A stretch of 64,000 bases of DNA from CAVRUD01 sp963849635 (GCA_963849635.1 CAWKIA010000024.1:248001-312000), one strand, 5' to 3'. Shown: positions 16,660-26,835, counted from the stretch's first letter. Notes: generated by a model from the sequence alone, not told the origin. Numbers and translations: made by a program.

Positions 16660-19527
16660 TTATCCGCCGATCTCGGCCGTGGGGACGAGGCGCAGGCTGG
16701 TGCCCACCGGGACGATGATCCCCTCGCCGCTCCAGTACGGCGCGCCCACCGCACTGCCGTCCCCCGGCGTCCACGACGCGACCACGCCCCCGCCCAAGTC
16801 GTAGACCGTCAGGCTCCCCCCATCTGTGACCGCGATCATGTCACCGCTCGGGGCAAAGTCGAACCCACTCCCGGTCGCGATCGGGGCCGCCCCGGCCGGG
16901 TTTCCGGCGGTCCCGACCCAGATACTGCCCCCGGCCAGATAGGCCAGCAGTCCATTCGGCCCAACCGCCGCCGCGCTGACCTCGCCGCTGACCACCGGGC
17001 CCAGGTTCTGCTCGCCCCCGCCCTGGTCAACCAGCAACCAGCCCTCGGTGGTCGGGACCAGGAAGCCGCCCCCGGCCTGGATCGCGATCAGGCCCACCAG
17101 CCCGATGCCCTCCCGCCGCCAGAAGGGCTCCCCAGCGCCAGCCACGTACAGCTCGGCATACTCCGCCCGGTCACGATCGGTGCGCAGGATGACCGGCGAC
17201 TCGCCGCTCCAGCCGGCGGGCACATCGCGGACGGCGTCCCCGTCCTCCGGCCCCGGCGCCGAGACCACGCCGCCTCCGGCGAGCTGGACCACGGCCGAGA
17301 CGCCGTCATCGACGGTGTAGGCGAGTTGCCCGCCCGGCGACCAGGTGGGGTAGAACCCTGTGCCAAGGCCGCTGACCGCTCCGTCGGCGAAGACGATCGC
17401 CAGCTCGCCGCCGTCGACGCCGGAGATGTAGGCGCCGTTGGCGTAGCGCAGCGGTCCGTCCGGCGAGGCGGGTCCCGGGATGCTCCCGATCACCACCGGC
17501 GCGGCGGCCAGATCGAAGGCCTCGGTCTCCCCAGCGTCCTCCGACTCATCCGCGTCGTCGCTGTCCTCGTCGGGGCCACCGCCCACGCCGGTGATCTCGC
17601 TGTCGTCGGCGTCGGCGGTCGGATCGTCTGCCGCCTCGTCGGCGTCCTCGGCCGCATCGCCCTGGTCGTCCTCGTCGCCGGTGTCCCCTTGATCGGTGCC
17701 GGAGGCGCCGTCCTGGTCGGTTTCGCCAATCGGCTGGATCCGGCTGCCGCCATCGTCGGCGTCGTCGCCAGTGTCTTGTTCGCTGGTGCTGTCATCGGCC
17801 GGGCTCGTCTCGTCGCTGGCGTTGCCGTCATCCGGGCCGTCCGCCCCGATTCCGGCCGGTGTCGGCTCTGCCGCGTCGACCACGTCGGTCGCGGCTTCGT
17901 CTTCTGGGGTCGGTTCGCCCTCGTCGATGTCCGGCACGGTCGTCGGCACGCCCTCGTCAACCGGCGTCACGAAGGTGGTCTCGTCGGTCTCGTCGGCCTC
18001 GCCACCAGGCTCGGTGCTCCCGTCGTCGACGACGTCGCTGCCTTCGCGAGGCACGATCGGCGGCGAGTCGGCGGTCGGTTCTTCTGTTGGCGGCGGTTCG
18101 GGCGTGTTTGTGGGTACCGGCGTTTCCGTCGGCTCCGGCGTGCTTGTCGGCTCAGGAGTCGCCGTCGCGGTCGGCTCCGGTGTCTCAGTGGGTTCCGGCG
18201 TCTCGGTCGGACGCGGGGTTTCCGTGGGCTCTGGCGTTGCGGTCTCGGTCGGCTCCGGAGTCTCGGTGGGGTCAGGCGTCTCCGTGGGGTCAGGTGTCTC
18301 AGTCGGTTCCTCTGTGGCGGTCGCGGTTGGTTCCGGTGTTTCCGTTGGCTCCGGCGCCTCAGTCGGCTCGGGCGTGCTGGTGGCGCGTGGCCGCTCTGTG
18401 GCCGTTGGCTCAGCCGTCGCGGTCGCGGTCGCGGTGGGTGCGGGCGTGCTGGTTGGTTCGGGCGTCTCAGAGGGTTCCGGCGTGGCTGTGCTCGTCGGGT
18501 CTTCAGTTGCGGTCGGCTCCGGCGTGTTGGTCGCCGTAGCGGTTGATGGCGCCGTCGGGATGAAGACCACCATCGCAGTCGGCGTCGCGACGGGGCTGCC
18601 GTCGCTCGGCCCCTCTGCGACGAAGAAGACCGAGTCGCCGTCCTCGTCGTCGCCAGAATCCTCGCCATCATCCGACGTCGGCTCTTCGGTGGCGGTTTCG
18701 GTCGCCTCGGCCTCGTCCGCCGCCGCCTGCCCCTCGTCATTTGGCTGTTGCGCGTCAGACTGGGCGACAGGCTCGGTGGAATCGGGAGCGGCATCCGGGC
18801 CGGAGGCGGATTCCGGTCCAGTTTCGTCGTCTCCGGTTTGGGCTACACCGGCCGCGGCAGCGGAGTCACCGGGATCGCTGATGTCATCGCCTTGCGAGGT
18901 GGTAGCAGTCGGCTCGGATGGCGAAAACCCCGCCGGCGTGCGTGCTGGCAGGGGAGTGGGCTCGGACGGCGTTTCCGTCGATTCTTCGGTCTGGCTGTCA
19001 TTCTCTTCGGCAGTTGGCTCTGTTTCGTCATTGCTCGACGGAACATTGGCCGGCTCCGTCTCTGCCGTCTCTGCCGCTTGCGTATTCTCGGCCCCCTCGG
19101 TTGCGTCAGAGGCGGCGCCCTCCGTCGCCTGTGCAGTCTGCGTATTGGCGTCAAGCTGGGCGAGGTTGCCGCCGTTATCGTCGTCGTCGCCGAAGCCACG
19201 GAAGATCGTCACACCGACGATGAGGAGCACGATGACTGCCGCCGCCGCGGCCAGCGGAGCGGGATTGAGCTTCAGCCCCTCCCAAAATCGGGTCCAGGGC
19301 GAACGTCCCTGGCTGATCCGCTCCAGCACCGCGCGGCTGACAACAGGGCTGGGGGCAAGCTGGGGCATATCGCGGAGGCCGCGGGCCAGCACGTTGGTCT
19401 GCTCGGCGAATTGCCGGCAGGATGCGCAGGTGGCCAGGTGCCCAAGGAGGACCCGGTTCTCGGCTGGGTCCAGGGGCGCATCCAGGCGGGCCGAGATGAG
19501 GGCCTGAGCCTCCTCGTGGGAGATCAC
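16660..19527 (-). CDS. Zinc-finger anti-sigma factor with TPE-repeat stalk and propeller-like sensor
   Basis: 955 aa. Residues 1-45 carry the ZAS anti-sigma motif LLGHLATCASCRQFAEQ (HxxxCxxC). One membrane helix follows (LAAAAAVIVLLIVGVTIF). Then comes a long low-complexity part: Asp/Glu/Ala-rich, then dozens of TPEPTETPEP-type units (roughly residues 330-490), then another acidic stretch. The last 270 residues (GPLRYANGAYISGVDGGELA, PTWSPGGQLAYTV, GSGFDFAPSGDMIAVTDGGS) are TolB/WD40-like repeats typical of a beta-propeller. The start overlaps the stop of the sigma gene by four bases. Inferred role: an outer sensor on a stalk controlling release of the ECF sigma factor. Confidence 0.85.
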   Translation of the reverse strand: MISHEEAQALISARLDAPLDPAENRVLLGHLATCASCRQFAEQTNVLARGLRDMPQLAPSPVVSRAVLERISQGRSPWTRFWEGLKLNPAPLAAAAAVIVLLIVGVTIFRGFGDDDDNGGNLAQLDANTQTAQATEGAASDATEGAENTQAAETAETEPANVPSSNDETEPTAEENDSQTEESTETPSEPTPLPARTPAGFSPSEPTATTSQGDDISDPGDSAAAAGVAQTGDDETGPESASGPDAAPDSTEPVAQSDAQQPNDEGQAAADEAEATETATEEPTSDDGEDSGDDEDGDSVFFVAEGPSDGSPVATPTAMVVFIPTAPSTATATNTPEPTATEDPTSTATPEPSETPEPTSTPAPTATATATAEPTATERPRATSTPEPTEAPEPTETPEPTATATEEPTETPDPTETPDPTETPEPTETATPEPTETPRPTETPEPTETPEPTATATPEPTSTPEPTETPVPTNTPEPPPTEEPTADSPPIVPREGSDVVDDGSTEPGGEADETDETTFVTPVDEGVPTTVPDIDEGEPTPEDEAATDVVDAAEPTPAGIGADGPDDGNASDETSPADDSTSEQDTGDDADDGGSRIQPIGETDQDGASGTDQGDTGDEDDQGDAAEDADEAADDPTADADDSEITGVGGGPDEDSDDADESEDAGETEAFDLAAAPVVIGSIPGPASPDGPLRYANGAYISGVDGGELAIVFADGAVSGLGTGFYPTWSPGGQLAYTVDDGVSAVVQLAGGGVVSAPGPEDGDAVRDVPAGWSGESPVILRTDRDRAEYAELYVAGAGEPFWRREGIGLVGLIAIQAGGGFLVPTTEGWLLVDQGGGEQNLGPVVSGEVSAAAVGPNGLLAYLAGGSIWVGTAGNPAGAAPIATGSGFDFAPSGDMIAVTDGGSLTVYDLGGGVVASWTPGDGSAVGAPYWSGEGIIVPVGTSLRLVPTAEIGG

Positions 19528-20144
19528 TGGTCGGCCTCCATCAGGACACTCCCTGCATCGGCCAGATCGTAGACCTGCGCGAAGGCTTTGCGGGCACGGA
19601 AAAGTCGTAACTTGGCGGCGTTCTCGGTGATATCAAGCGCACTGGCGGTCTCGGCGAGGGAGAGTCCCTGGTAGTGACGGAGGAGGAGGACAGCAGAGTA
19701 GTGCTTGGGGAGCTTTGCCAGGGCTCGTTCGATATCTGTCTGGTTCGTGACCGTGCGCTCGATCGATTCGTCTCCCGGCCGGTCGTGATCGGCGAGGAAC
19801 GGCACCCACTGCACGATCTTGCGCCGGCGGAGGTGCGAGATGGCGGTGTTGGTGGCGATCCGGTAGAGCCACGCCTTGAAGGCCAGATCCGGCCGGGTGC
19901 CGGGCAGCGCGTTATAGGCCTTGACGAAGGTGTCCTGGGTGAGGTCCTCCGCCAGGGCCCGGTCACTCACCATCCGGTGCAAATAATTCAAGATCGGAGC
20001 GTGGTACTGCTCGAAGAGCCGCGCAAAGGCCACCTGGTCTCCGGCCCGGGCGCGACCAACGAGGTCCGCATCCTCTGCCGCCACCACCCCACTCCCAGAC
20101 GGATTGTGGGCCGGAACGACGACCCGATTCAGCGCGAGCTCCAT
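19524..20144 (-). CDS. ECF RNA polymerase sigma factor
   Basis: 206 aa. Region 2 is plain (DQVAFARLFEQYHAPILNYL; LAEDLTQDTFVKAYNALPGT), and region 4 helix-turn-helix is LPKHYSAVLLLRHYQGLSLA followed by ETASALDITENAAKLRLFRA. ATG 20144 is preceded by AAAGGAG ten bases upstream; longer in-frame versions reach 20315 but have no ribosome site. Cotranscribed with the membrane anti-sigma factor (ATGA overlap), the usual ECF arrangement. Confidence 0.93.
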   Translation of the reverse strand: MELALNRVVVPAHNPSGSGVVAAEDADLVGRARAGDQVAFARLFEQYHAPILNYLHRMVSDRALAEDLTQDTFVKAYNALPGTRPDLAFKAWLYRIATNTAISHLRRRKIVQWVPFLADHDRPGDESIERTVTNQTDIERALAKLPKHYSAVLLLRHYQGLSLAETASALDITENAAKLRLFRARKAFAQVYDLADAGSVLMEADQ

Positions 20145-20303
20145 GGCAGCGACGAAACTCCTTTCCCACCCCCTAACGCACCGCCCGAGGCATTCGTTTC
20201 GCCCCGGAAAGCCGCGGTACTGGGAAAGGGAAAGGAAGGGCATACGCCACTTGCCGGCGGTCAGGATACCAGATGGGTATCCGACGCCAAACCGCTGGGG
20301 AGC

Positions 20304-20331
20304 GCCGGAGTCCACCCGGGTGGACTCCGGC
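20304..20331. repeat. Perfect 28-bp palindrome
   Basis: A perfect inverted repeat centred between 20317 and 20318; its core is GGAGTCCACCCGGGTGGACT. It lies between the sigma gene and the end of the xanthine dehydrogenase gene. No T-run follows on either strand, so it is either a factor-assisted terminator or a protein site. Confidence 0.6.
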
Positions 20332-20354
20332 AGGGCCGAGTTCTAGCGGAAAAC

Positions 20355-20369
20355 GTTCCACGTGGAACA
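20355..20369. promoter_or_regulatory. parS-like palindrome GTTCCACGTGGAAC
   Basis: GTTCCACGTGGAAC at 20355-20368 followed by A is a near match to the ParB-binding parS site (TGTTTCACGTGAAACA; variants with CC/GG at the inner positions are known in some bacteria). It is intergenic. No parA/parB is nearby, so this rests on the motif alone. Confidence 0.4.
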
Positions 20370-20382
20370 ATCGTGCGGTGGT

Positions 20383-23107
20383 CTACTCGGCGGTGTGCCG
20401 CTCGACGATCGGGCGGTAGATCCGATCCGGGGTGAAGGGGAGGGCGCGGAAGCGGACGCCGGTGGCATCAGCGATGGCGTTCGCCAGGGCGGGAGCAATC
20501 GGGTTGATCGGGCACTCGCCCATGCCCTTGGCGCCCAGTGGTCCGAAGGCATCATGCGTGTCGGCGAAGTGCACCTCGGTCCGGGGAGCGTCGGCGAAGG
20601 CCGGAATGCGGTAGTTGCGCAGGGAGGGATTGATGATGCGGCCATCGTCGGTGAAGGCCAGCCGCTCGGTGGTCGCCCACCCGACGCCCTGGGCGACGGC
20701 GCCCTCCACCTGGCCCCGGCATTGCATCGGGTTGATGACGACGCCAGCATCGGCGGCGTGGACGCTGTGCAGAATCTCGATCTCCCCGGTGACCCGATGG
20801 ACGGCGACCCGAAATCCCTGGGCGTTGAAGGCGACGCTGCGGGGGGCGCCGTACGCCTTCCGGGCCACGTCAAGCCTGATCCCGGCGGTGTGGGCGGCCG
20901 TGGCAAGGTCCACCAGGGGTATCGGCAGCGTACCGCACTGCACGATATCGCCATGCAGACTGCACTCGTCCCGATTCGCGCCGCTGTGGGAGGCCGCGAA
21001 GTCCAGAATCTTTGTCCTCAGGGCTTCGGCGGCGAAGCGGACCGCATTGCCGGCGACGAAGGTGCCGGTGCTGGCGAATGCGCCCGTGTCGTAGCCGGTC
21101 CTGTCCGTATCCGACTGGACAATGGCAACTCTGGCAGCGGAGGTTTCAAGCACGCTGGCGGCTATTTGCAGGTGCTGGGTGGTCGTGCCATTGCCGAACT
21201 CGGCGGTCCCGATCGCGAGCCGATAGGAACCGTCCTCCTCCAGGCGCAGCCAGGCCTCGGAGCGGTGCTCGGTAGGGGGGGCGGTGTCATGCATCGCGAT
21301 CGCGATGCCTTTGCCCTCCAGCCAGTCGTCACCTGAGGGGGCCGGAACGCCACTGCCGCGCTCCAGGGCGGCCTCGACGAGGTCGAGGCACTGATCGAGG
21401 CCGTAGCTGCCGTACTCGGCGTCGCTCGGCTCTTCGCCAAGGGAGACCATCGGGTCGCCGGGGCGGACCATGTTCCGGCGGCGGATCTCGAACGGATCGA
21501 GACCCAGGCCGCGCGCCACCTCGTCGATGGCCGACTCGACCGCGTAGACGGTCTGCGTCAGGCCATAGCCGCGGATCGCGCCGGAGGGGACGGTGTTGGT
21601 GTAGACCGCGTACGCGTCGATCTTCTTGTTCGGGCTCTTGTAGATTGCGACCGCTTCGCTACAGGCGTGGTAGAGCGTCTCGCCACCGTGGTTGCCGTAG
21701 GCGCCGGTATTGGAGACGATCCGGAGCTGCATCCCGGTGAGCGTGCCGTCCGACCTTGGCGCCGAGTTTCACCTGGACCTTCATCGGATGCCGGGTCGAG
21801 GTGGCGGTGAACTCTTCCTCCCGAGTGAACTCCAGCTTGACCGGTCTCCCGGTCTGAAGAGCGGCAAAGGCGCAGAGGTCCTCGGTCAGGACTTCCTGCT
21901 TGCCGCCAAACCCGCCGCCAACCCGTTCACAGAAAACGCGCACGTTCTCAGGGTGCAACGCGAACAGGTAGCAAAGCTTGTCCTTGGCGATGAACGGCGA
22001 CTGGGAGCTGGTGCGGACGTTGAGGCGGCCGCCCTCGTCGATCCAGGCGATCGAGGCGTGGGTCTCCAGGTGAGCGTGCTGGACCCGATGGCTCTCGTAC
22101 GTCCCTTCGTGGACGATATCGGCCTCGGCAAACCCGGCCTCGACATCGCCGATATTGCCGTGGATCTCCAGGAGGAGGTTGCGCTCGGGATGGCGGATGA
22201 ACGAATCGCCGCCCTTGTCATGCAGAACGGGCGCGCCCACCCGCATGGCGGCCTCGGGATCGAAGACGGCCGGCAGGATCTCGTACTCGATCTTCACCCG
22301 GCGGCAGCCTTCCTCGGCCGCCGCCTCGCTGTCGGCCAGGACGGCCACGACCCGCTGCCCGACGAAACGGACGACGTTGTCGAGCAGGTAGGTGTCGTTC
22401 GGATCGACGTGGTAGTCGTCGTGGATGGCGGAGGTGTAGAGGCGGCGGGGAACGTCCTGCCAGGTGTAGACGGCGTGCACACCCTCGGTCGCCAGCGCGT
22501 CTGCCGTCTCGATCGAGACGATGCGGGCGTGCGCGTGCGGCGACCGCGCCAGCTTGAGATGCAGCAGACCCGGCACCGCCGTATCGAGCGTGTAGGGCTC
22601 CTGGCCAGTGACGATGCGCGGTCCGGCCGGGGGAGGCACATTCCCGCCGCAAGCCGCGTTGGCGAGGTCACCACGTTCTGGCAAAACACCACAGATCGCA
22701 TCTTCGATCGCGCGATATCCCGTACAGCGGCACAGATTGCCCTTCAGCACCCGGGGAAGGTCGGCCTTGTCGTCCTCCGAGAGGGTCGCGGACGTCATGA
22801 TCATGCCGGCGGTGCAGAAGCCGCACTGAAATCCTTGCGCATCGAGAAAGGCCTGCTGGACTGGGTGAAGATCGTCCCCGGTTGCAAGTCCCTCAATGGT
22901 GGTCACCGCTCGGTCTACGGCGCGAAATGCGGGGGTGATGCAGGAGTGGACCGGCACGCCGTCGAGCCAGACAGTGCAGGCGCCGCAATCGCCCGCGTCA
23001 CAGCCCTTCTTGACGCCGAACCAGCCGAGGTCGCGCAGGTAGGTGCGGAGGCACTGGCCAGCGTGTGGCTCACTGGTGAAGGTCTTGCCGTTGACATAAA
23101 AAGGCAT
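20383..23107 (-). CDS. Xanthine dehydrogenase, fused 2Fe-2S and molybdenum subunit, frameshifted
   Basis: Starts MPFYVNGKTFTSEPHAGQCL after GAGGAA. The plant-type ferredoxin part has CDAGDCGACTVW, then the 2Fe-2S helical part has QCGFCTAGMIM and CRCTGY. The molybdopterin part follows (TGQEPYTLDTAVPGLLHLKL; RVGGGFGGKQEVLTEDLCAF; TNTVPSGAIRGYGLTQTVYA) and ends with GAKGMGECPINPIAPALANA carrying the active-site-type glutamate. After LGAKV the frame changes; one extra base in CC at 21750-21751 explains it, restoring DGTLTGMQLRIVSNTG. About 908 aa when repaired. Family reaction: hydroxylation of purines such as hypoxanthine/xanthine; other heterocycles are possible. Ten bases after the FAD subunit. 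Confidence 0.87.
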
Positions 23108-23117
23108 CGGCAATTCC

Positions 23118-23939
23118 TCAGGCGGCGGCGATGTCCGCGAGCTCGCGGCGAATGTCCTGGGCAAAGTGGTGGGTCAGGTGCTTGCGGTAGTCGGGGGCGC
23201 CGTGGACGTCATCGTGGTAGAGATCATCGGTGATCTCCTCCAGCAGGCGGGCGCGCACGGCATGATCGTCCGGAATCCCCGAAAACCGGATCTGGATGGG
23301 CCGCACCGTCGAGGCAGAGACCGTAAGGAGGAAGGTTCCCGCCTCGGCGTCAAGGGTCCCGATGAGGAGGACGGACGAGCGCCCTTGCTTGGTCAGCGAC
23401 ATTCGCCGGAAGGCAACCTGCTTGCGCATTGCCGCCACCGGCAGATCGACTGCAAGGAGGAGATCGCCAGGAAGCAGGACATTCTGGTGGTCGCCCGTGA
23501 CGAAATCGACCACTGGCACACTCCACTCGGTGCCGTCCAGCGAGCGGATGGTACAGACACCTTCGAGCGCGGCGGTCAGCGAGATCATCGCGCCGGCCGG
23601 CAGCGACATGCACAAGTTGCCGCCGACCGTGGCCGCGTTCCAGACCTTGAATGAGGCGAGGAGGGAGCGGCAGCACCGGCGGATCAGACCCGCGGCATGC
23701 CAGTCCATCGGCGCGATCAAGGCGTCGAGTTGGGCGATGGTGCAGGTCGCGGCGATGCGTAGCCCTTGATCGCCGGCGACCAACGGCTCCCAGGCAAAGG
23801 TGTCCAGGGTCAGCAGTCGCCGCAGCGCCGGCTGCGGCTCGGAGAAGAGCCATGTCCCCCCCGCCAACCAACTATCTCCCTCCCGCCAGTCGATGAGGCC
23901 ATTAGCTGGCCGCACCTCGCGGATCGTATTGAGGTCCAC
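23118..23939 (-). CDS. Xanthine dehydrogenase FAD-binding subunit
   Basis: About 273 aa of the CoxM/XdhB family: GDSWLAGGTWLFSEPQP matches the FAD pyrophosphate loop, and NAATVGGNLCMSLPAGAMIS the second FAD motif; the C-terminal CO-dehydrogenase-flavoprotein domain follows. AGGAG eight bases before GTG 23939 fixes the start; the ORF extends upstream to an ATG at 24008 without a ribosome site. It passes electrons from the Mo/Fe-S subunit encoded next to NAD or another acceptor. Confidence 0.88.
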   Translation of the reverse strand: MDLNTIREVRPANGLIDWREGDSWLAGGTWLFSEPQPALRRLLTLDTFAWEPLVAGDQGLRIAATCTIAQLDALIAPMDWHAAGLIRRCCRSLLASFKVWNAATVGGNLCMSLPAGAMISLTAALEGVCTIRSLDGTEWSVPVVDFVTGDHQNVLLPGDLLLAVDLPVAAMRKQVAFRRMSLTKQGRSSVLLIGTLDAEAGTFLLTVSASTVRPIQIRFSGIPDDHAVRARLLEEITDDLYHDDVHGAPDYRKHLTHHFAQDIRRELADIAAA

Positions 23940-24204
23940 CTGTCGTGCTCCTAAACCGGGCGCCCCGGGCCTCCGCCAGCATTGTGGCGAGTACGCCACG
24001 AACCGCACGGCGACGCGGCAAACTACCCTGGGTAGCGCCTACGATAGATTCACTTCACCGCGAATACATCGCACCGTATCGCGGCGACAACCTGAACGCA
24101 AGTGCGAACAAGCCGAATAGGAATAAGGTCCTGGGAATACGCACAGTGGGCAGGACCGGGGTCACCTATGCGAGACGGGACAACCGGTGTAGCGTGGAGG
24201 CTCT

Positions 24205-25221
24205 ATGGGCCACAAGATCCTCGCGAAGGGAAGGGACGCGTTGTCCTCGACTGCCTCATCCACGCCGCAGACGCCGGTCACCGCGACCGTGGTGACCCAA
24301 ACCCGGGTTCGGCCGGAGCACGCCAGCGATTTCGCCGCCTGGCAACAACGTATTGGCGATCAGGTTGCGAGTGCGGCGGGCTTCCTCGACCAGCAGGTGA
24401 TTCCACCGTCCCCGCCGGTTCAGCCCGACTGGACGATCATCCAGCGCTTCACCAGCCTATCCGACGCCCGTGCTTGGCTGGATTCGCAAGGCCGCGTCAG
24501 ATTAGTGGAGCAGGCCCAACCCTGGCTGGTCGGCGACGACGATGTTCACATCTTCGAGGACACCGAAGGCAGCGCTCCTCGTTCCGAACCAGTCTCGGCG
24601 GTCATCTCCACCCTGGTTGCCCCGGAGAACGTTGAGGAGTTTCGGGCCTGGCAGCGCAAGGTCGCGATTCGCCAGACGACGTTCCCCGGCTTCCAGGGCT
24701 ACAAATTGGCCCCGCCAGTGCCAGGTGTCCAGGACGGGTGGGTCACTGTCCTCCGCTTCGACTCCGCCGCCCATCTCGACGACTGGATGACCTCACCGGT
24801 CCGCCAGAGCCTGCTTGCCGAAGCGGAGGCGTTCACCGGTGAGACCCACGTGCGGGTTGTGCGGACCGGATTCGACGCCTGGTTCGGCGGGCAGGATGGC
24901 ACCGCCCCGCCGGCCGCCTGGAAGCAGAACATGCTCGTGTTGCTCTGCCTCTACCCCGTGGTCTTCCTCTTCGGCGAGTGGGTAGGCGACCCGCTCCTGA
25001 TCGAAGAGCTGGAACTGCCGCACTGGCTCTGGCTTTTCCTCTCCAATGTCGCCAGCGTCTTGATCCTCGCCCAGATCGTGCCCTACGTCAGCCGGGCGTT
25101 TGCGTGGTGGACCGGGCCGGCCGGCACGGATGCCGACCGGACCCGGGTCAATTGGCGTGGAATCGCGTTAATCGTTGCGTTCTACGCGGTCCTGATGGCC
25201 GTCTTCTCGCTGTTTCCCTAA
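24205..25221 (+). CDS. Double ABM-domain membrane protein
   Basis: 338 aa. Two successive antibiotic-biosynthesis-monooxygenase (dimeric ferredoxin-like) domains are visible: TVVTQTRVRPEHASDFAAWQ to about residue 115, and VISTLVAPENVEEFRAWQRK to about 220. Three hydrophobic segments follow (NMLVLLCLYPVVFLFGEWVG; LWLFLSNVASVLILAQIVPY; GIALIVAFYAVLMAVFSLFP). This is the COG3224 layout. GGAGG precedes the ATG by five bases. Function of the family is unknown; the ABM fold alone does not prove oxygenase activity. Confidence 0.8.
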   Translation: MGHKILAKGRDALSSTASSTPQTPVTATVVTQTRVRPEHASDFAAWQQRIGDQVASAAGFLDQQVIPPSPPVQPDWTIIQRFTSLSDARAWLDSQGRVRLVEQAQPWLVGDDDVHIFEDTEGSAPRSEPVSAVISTLVAPENVEEFRAWQRKVAIRQTTFPGFQGYKLAPPVPGVQDGWVTVLRFDSAAHLDDWMTSPVRQSLLAEAEAFTGETHVRVVRTGFDAWFGGQDGTAPPAAWKQNMLVLLCLYPVVFLFGEWVGDPLLIEELELPHWLWLFLSNVASVLILAQIVPYVSRAFAWWTGPAGTDADRTRVNWRGIALIVAFYAVLMAVFSLFP

Positions 25222-25252
25222 GCCGTAGGGGCCAGTCCAGATCGTGTCGGGG

Positions 25253-26201
25253 TTAGGCGGCTGGAGTTGCCACAGGCATGGTCCATGTACCCGGATCGCG
25301 CACCGCCGCGATCACCTCAGAGACCAGTCCTATCACCAATGCCGGGTTCTCATCGGCGATGGTGTGGCCGGTGCCCTCGGCGACCACGAGCCGCGCTCCC
25401 AGCGCCTCAGCCAGTTCCTGCTGACCAGCCTGCCAGGACGTCTCTACCTCCTCGACCGCGACCCCATCCGAGCAGGGCGGCTCCCAGTTGCACGGGGGTG
25501 GGTAGCCCGCACCATGGGTCACAACCACGATCGGGATCGCCGGCGGATCGGCCGGCACGGTCACCTGCCGAAAGCCAGCGATAACGTCGAGCTGCTCCTC
25601 GTTTTCGCCCTCGTTGTATGTCATGAACTCGGGGCCGGTCTCGGGCGAGCCGTCGGCGGTCAGTGAAAAGAACCGATCGATGTACCCGGGGTAGGGCGCA
25701 TCAAGCAGCACCACCCCGCCGAACCCTGTGGCGTCTTCGGCAATCGCCACCAGCGAGATGCTGCCACCAAGGGATTCACCGACGACCACGCACGGGCAGG
25801 CAAGTTCCGGGCTGGCCAGGACGGCGTGCAGGTCGGTCGGCGGCTTCCTCGAATGTGCGGACTCCCATCGGGTGAGGATCACTCTGCCCTGTGCCGGCAC
25901 GGTCGTAGGAGCAAAAGCGCGTGCCCAGGGCAGCGGCCAGGTCGGGACCGAGGGCGGCGACCACGGCGGTGCCGCCGTCGAGAAAGGGTCCGCCGGGCTC
26001 GAAGAGGACGGCAGGACCGCTCGTGGCCTCGCCGGCGCAGGCGAGGTGGAGTGAGCGACCGTCGACATCGACGGTCGCCTCGACGATGCCGGCCGCGGGC
26101 GAGACGGCCGGGGTGGCATCCTGCGCCCGGGCGGCCGATGGGGCGAATGGGGCGACGGCGAGGGCTGCGAACGCGAGAGTGACGATCAGCATTCGGCGCA
26201 T
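25253..26201 (-). CDS. Secreted alpha/beta hydrolase, frameshifted
   Basis: MRRMLIVTLAFAALAVAPFA is a signal peptide ending near ARAQD; GAGGAG precedes ATG 26201. The mature part shows the usual hydrolase core: VLFEPGGPFLDGGTAV, RFCSYDRAGTGQSDP, nucleophile elbow VVGESLGG (serine) and late GTGHTIAD (histidine). Between FEEAAD and DLHAVLASPELACPC the frame shifts; one extra base near 25835 accounts for it. Repaired length about 315 aa. An insertion with CNWEPPCSDG may form a disulfide. Substrate unknown. Confidence 0.76.
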
Positions 26202-26385
26202 GGCGGTGATTCTCCTCTGCTCTTCTGCTAGGGGACGTCGACCGGTGGGACGACATCCCAAATACGCCTTACTCGGAAATCTCAAGGATCTCGACCATCT
26301 CCAGCGTCGGATTGTCGTGTTGCTTTGCCGTTATCCCGCAATTCCAGTCGCACGGCCCCGCCGATTTGGCGGAACTCCTGGTGTT

Positions 26386-26835
26386 CTATGGGACGTAGAC
26401 CACCCCGAGTTGGTGGTCCGTGACCTCACCCGTGTCATTCACGACGAAGGTGGAGGCAATCAGGCCGGTTGCACCCGCGAACTGCCCCTCTCCCCCGTTG
26501 ATCCGCCAGATTGCCGCCCCGTGCCGGCGCCTGTCGTCCGCGGCGGTGCCGAGATAGGCACTGCCGATCGTGCTGAAGCGGAGCCAGTGGCCGCCTGACC
26601 CGAACCGAATCGTGCCGGCCTCCTGGAACGAGGTTGCTCCCGTAAAGACCAGTTCCGATTCGAAGGTCGCTTCGCCACCGGGGGCTGAGTGCAGCGATCC
26701 GTTGAGTCCATCGGTCCCGACCTGCGAGCAGATCGTGCAGCCGGGTGCGGTGGCCGCCATCTTCAGGATGTTGCCATCGATCCCAATGTGCATGGCTTCG
26801 CCGCGGAACCGCAGCGCGTAGACGAGTTCCTGCAT
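26386..26835 (-). CDS. Hypothetical protein, DUF3224/allene-oxide-cyclase-barrel-like
   Basis: 149 aa beginning MQELVYALRFRGEAMHIGID. The repeated beta pattern, with INGGEGQFAGATGLIASTFV near the end, resembles DUF3224 or AOC-barrel proteins. The upstream extension to 27126 is Arg-rich and not credible. No catalytic residues are evident and it stands alone. Modest confidence in the family. Confidence 0.5.
   Translation of the reverse strand: MQELVYALRFRGEAMHIGIDGNILKMAATAPGCTICSQVGTDGLNGSLHSAPGGEATFESELVFTGATSFQEAGTIRFGSGGHWLRFSTIGSAYLGTAADDRRRHGAAIWRINGGEGQFAGATGLIASTFVVNDTGEVTDHQLGVVYVP

Noticed and set aside
17696..19507. 603-codon plus-strand frame with SVGSGVSV repeats
   Set aside because: Mirror of the Thr-Pro-Glu repeat of the anti-sigma gene; the repeat makes every frame open.
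21710..23233. 507-codon plus-strand frame over xanthine dehydrogenase
   Set aside because: Shadow of a conserved enzyme with intact cofactor motifs.
24009..24204. Small RNA or promoter between the divergent FAD-subunit and ABM genes
   Set aside because: No convincing -35/-10 pair or hairpin was found.
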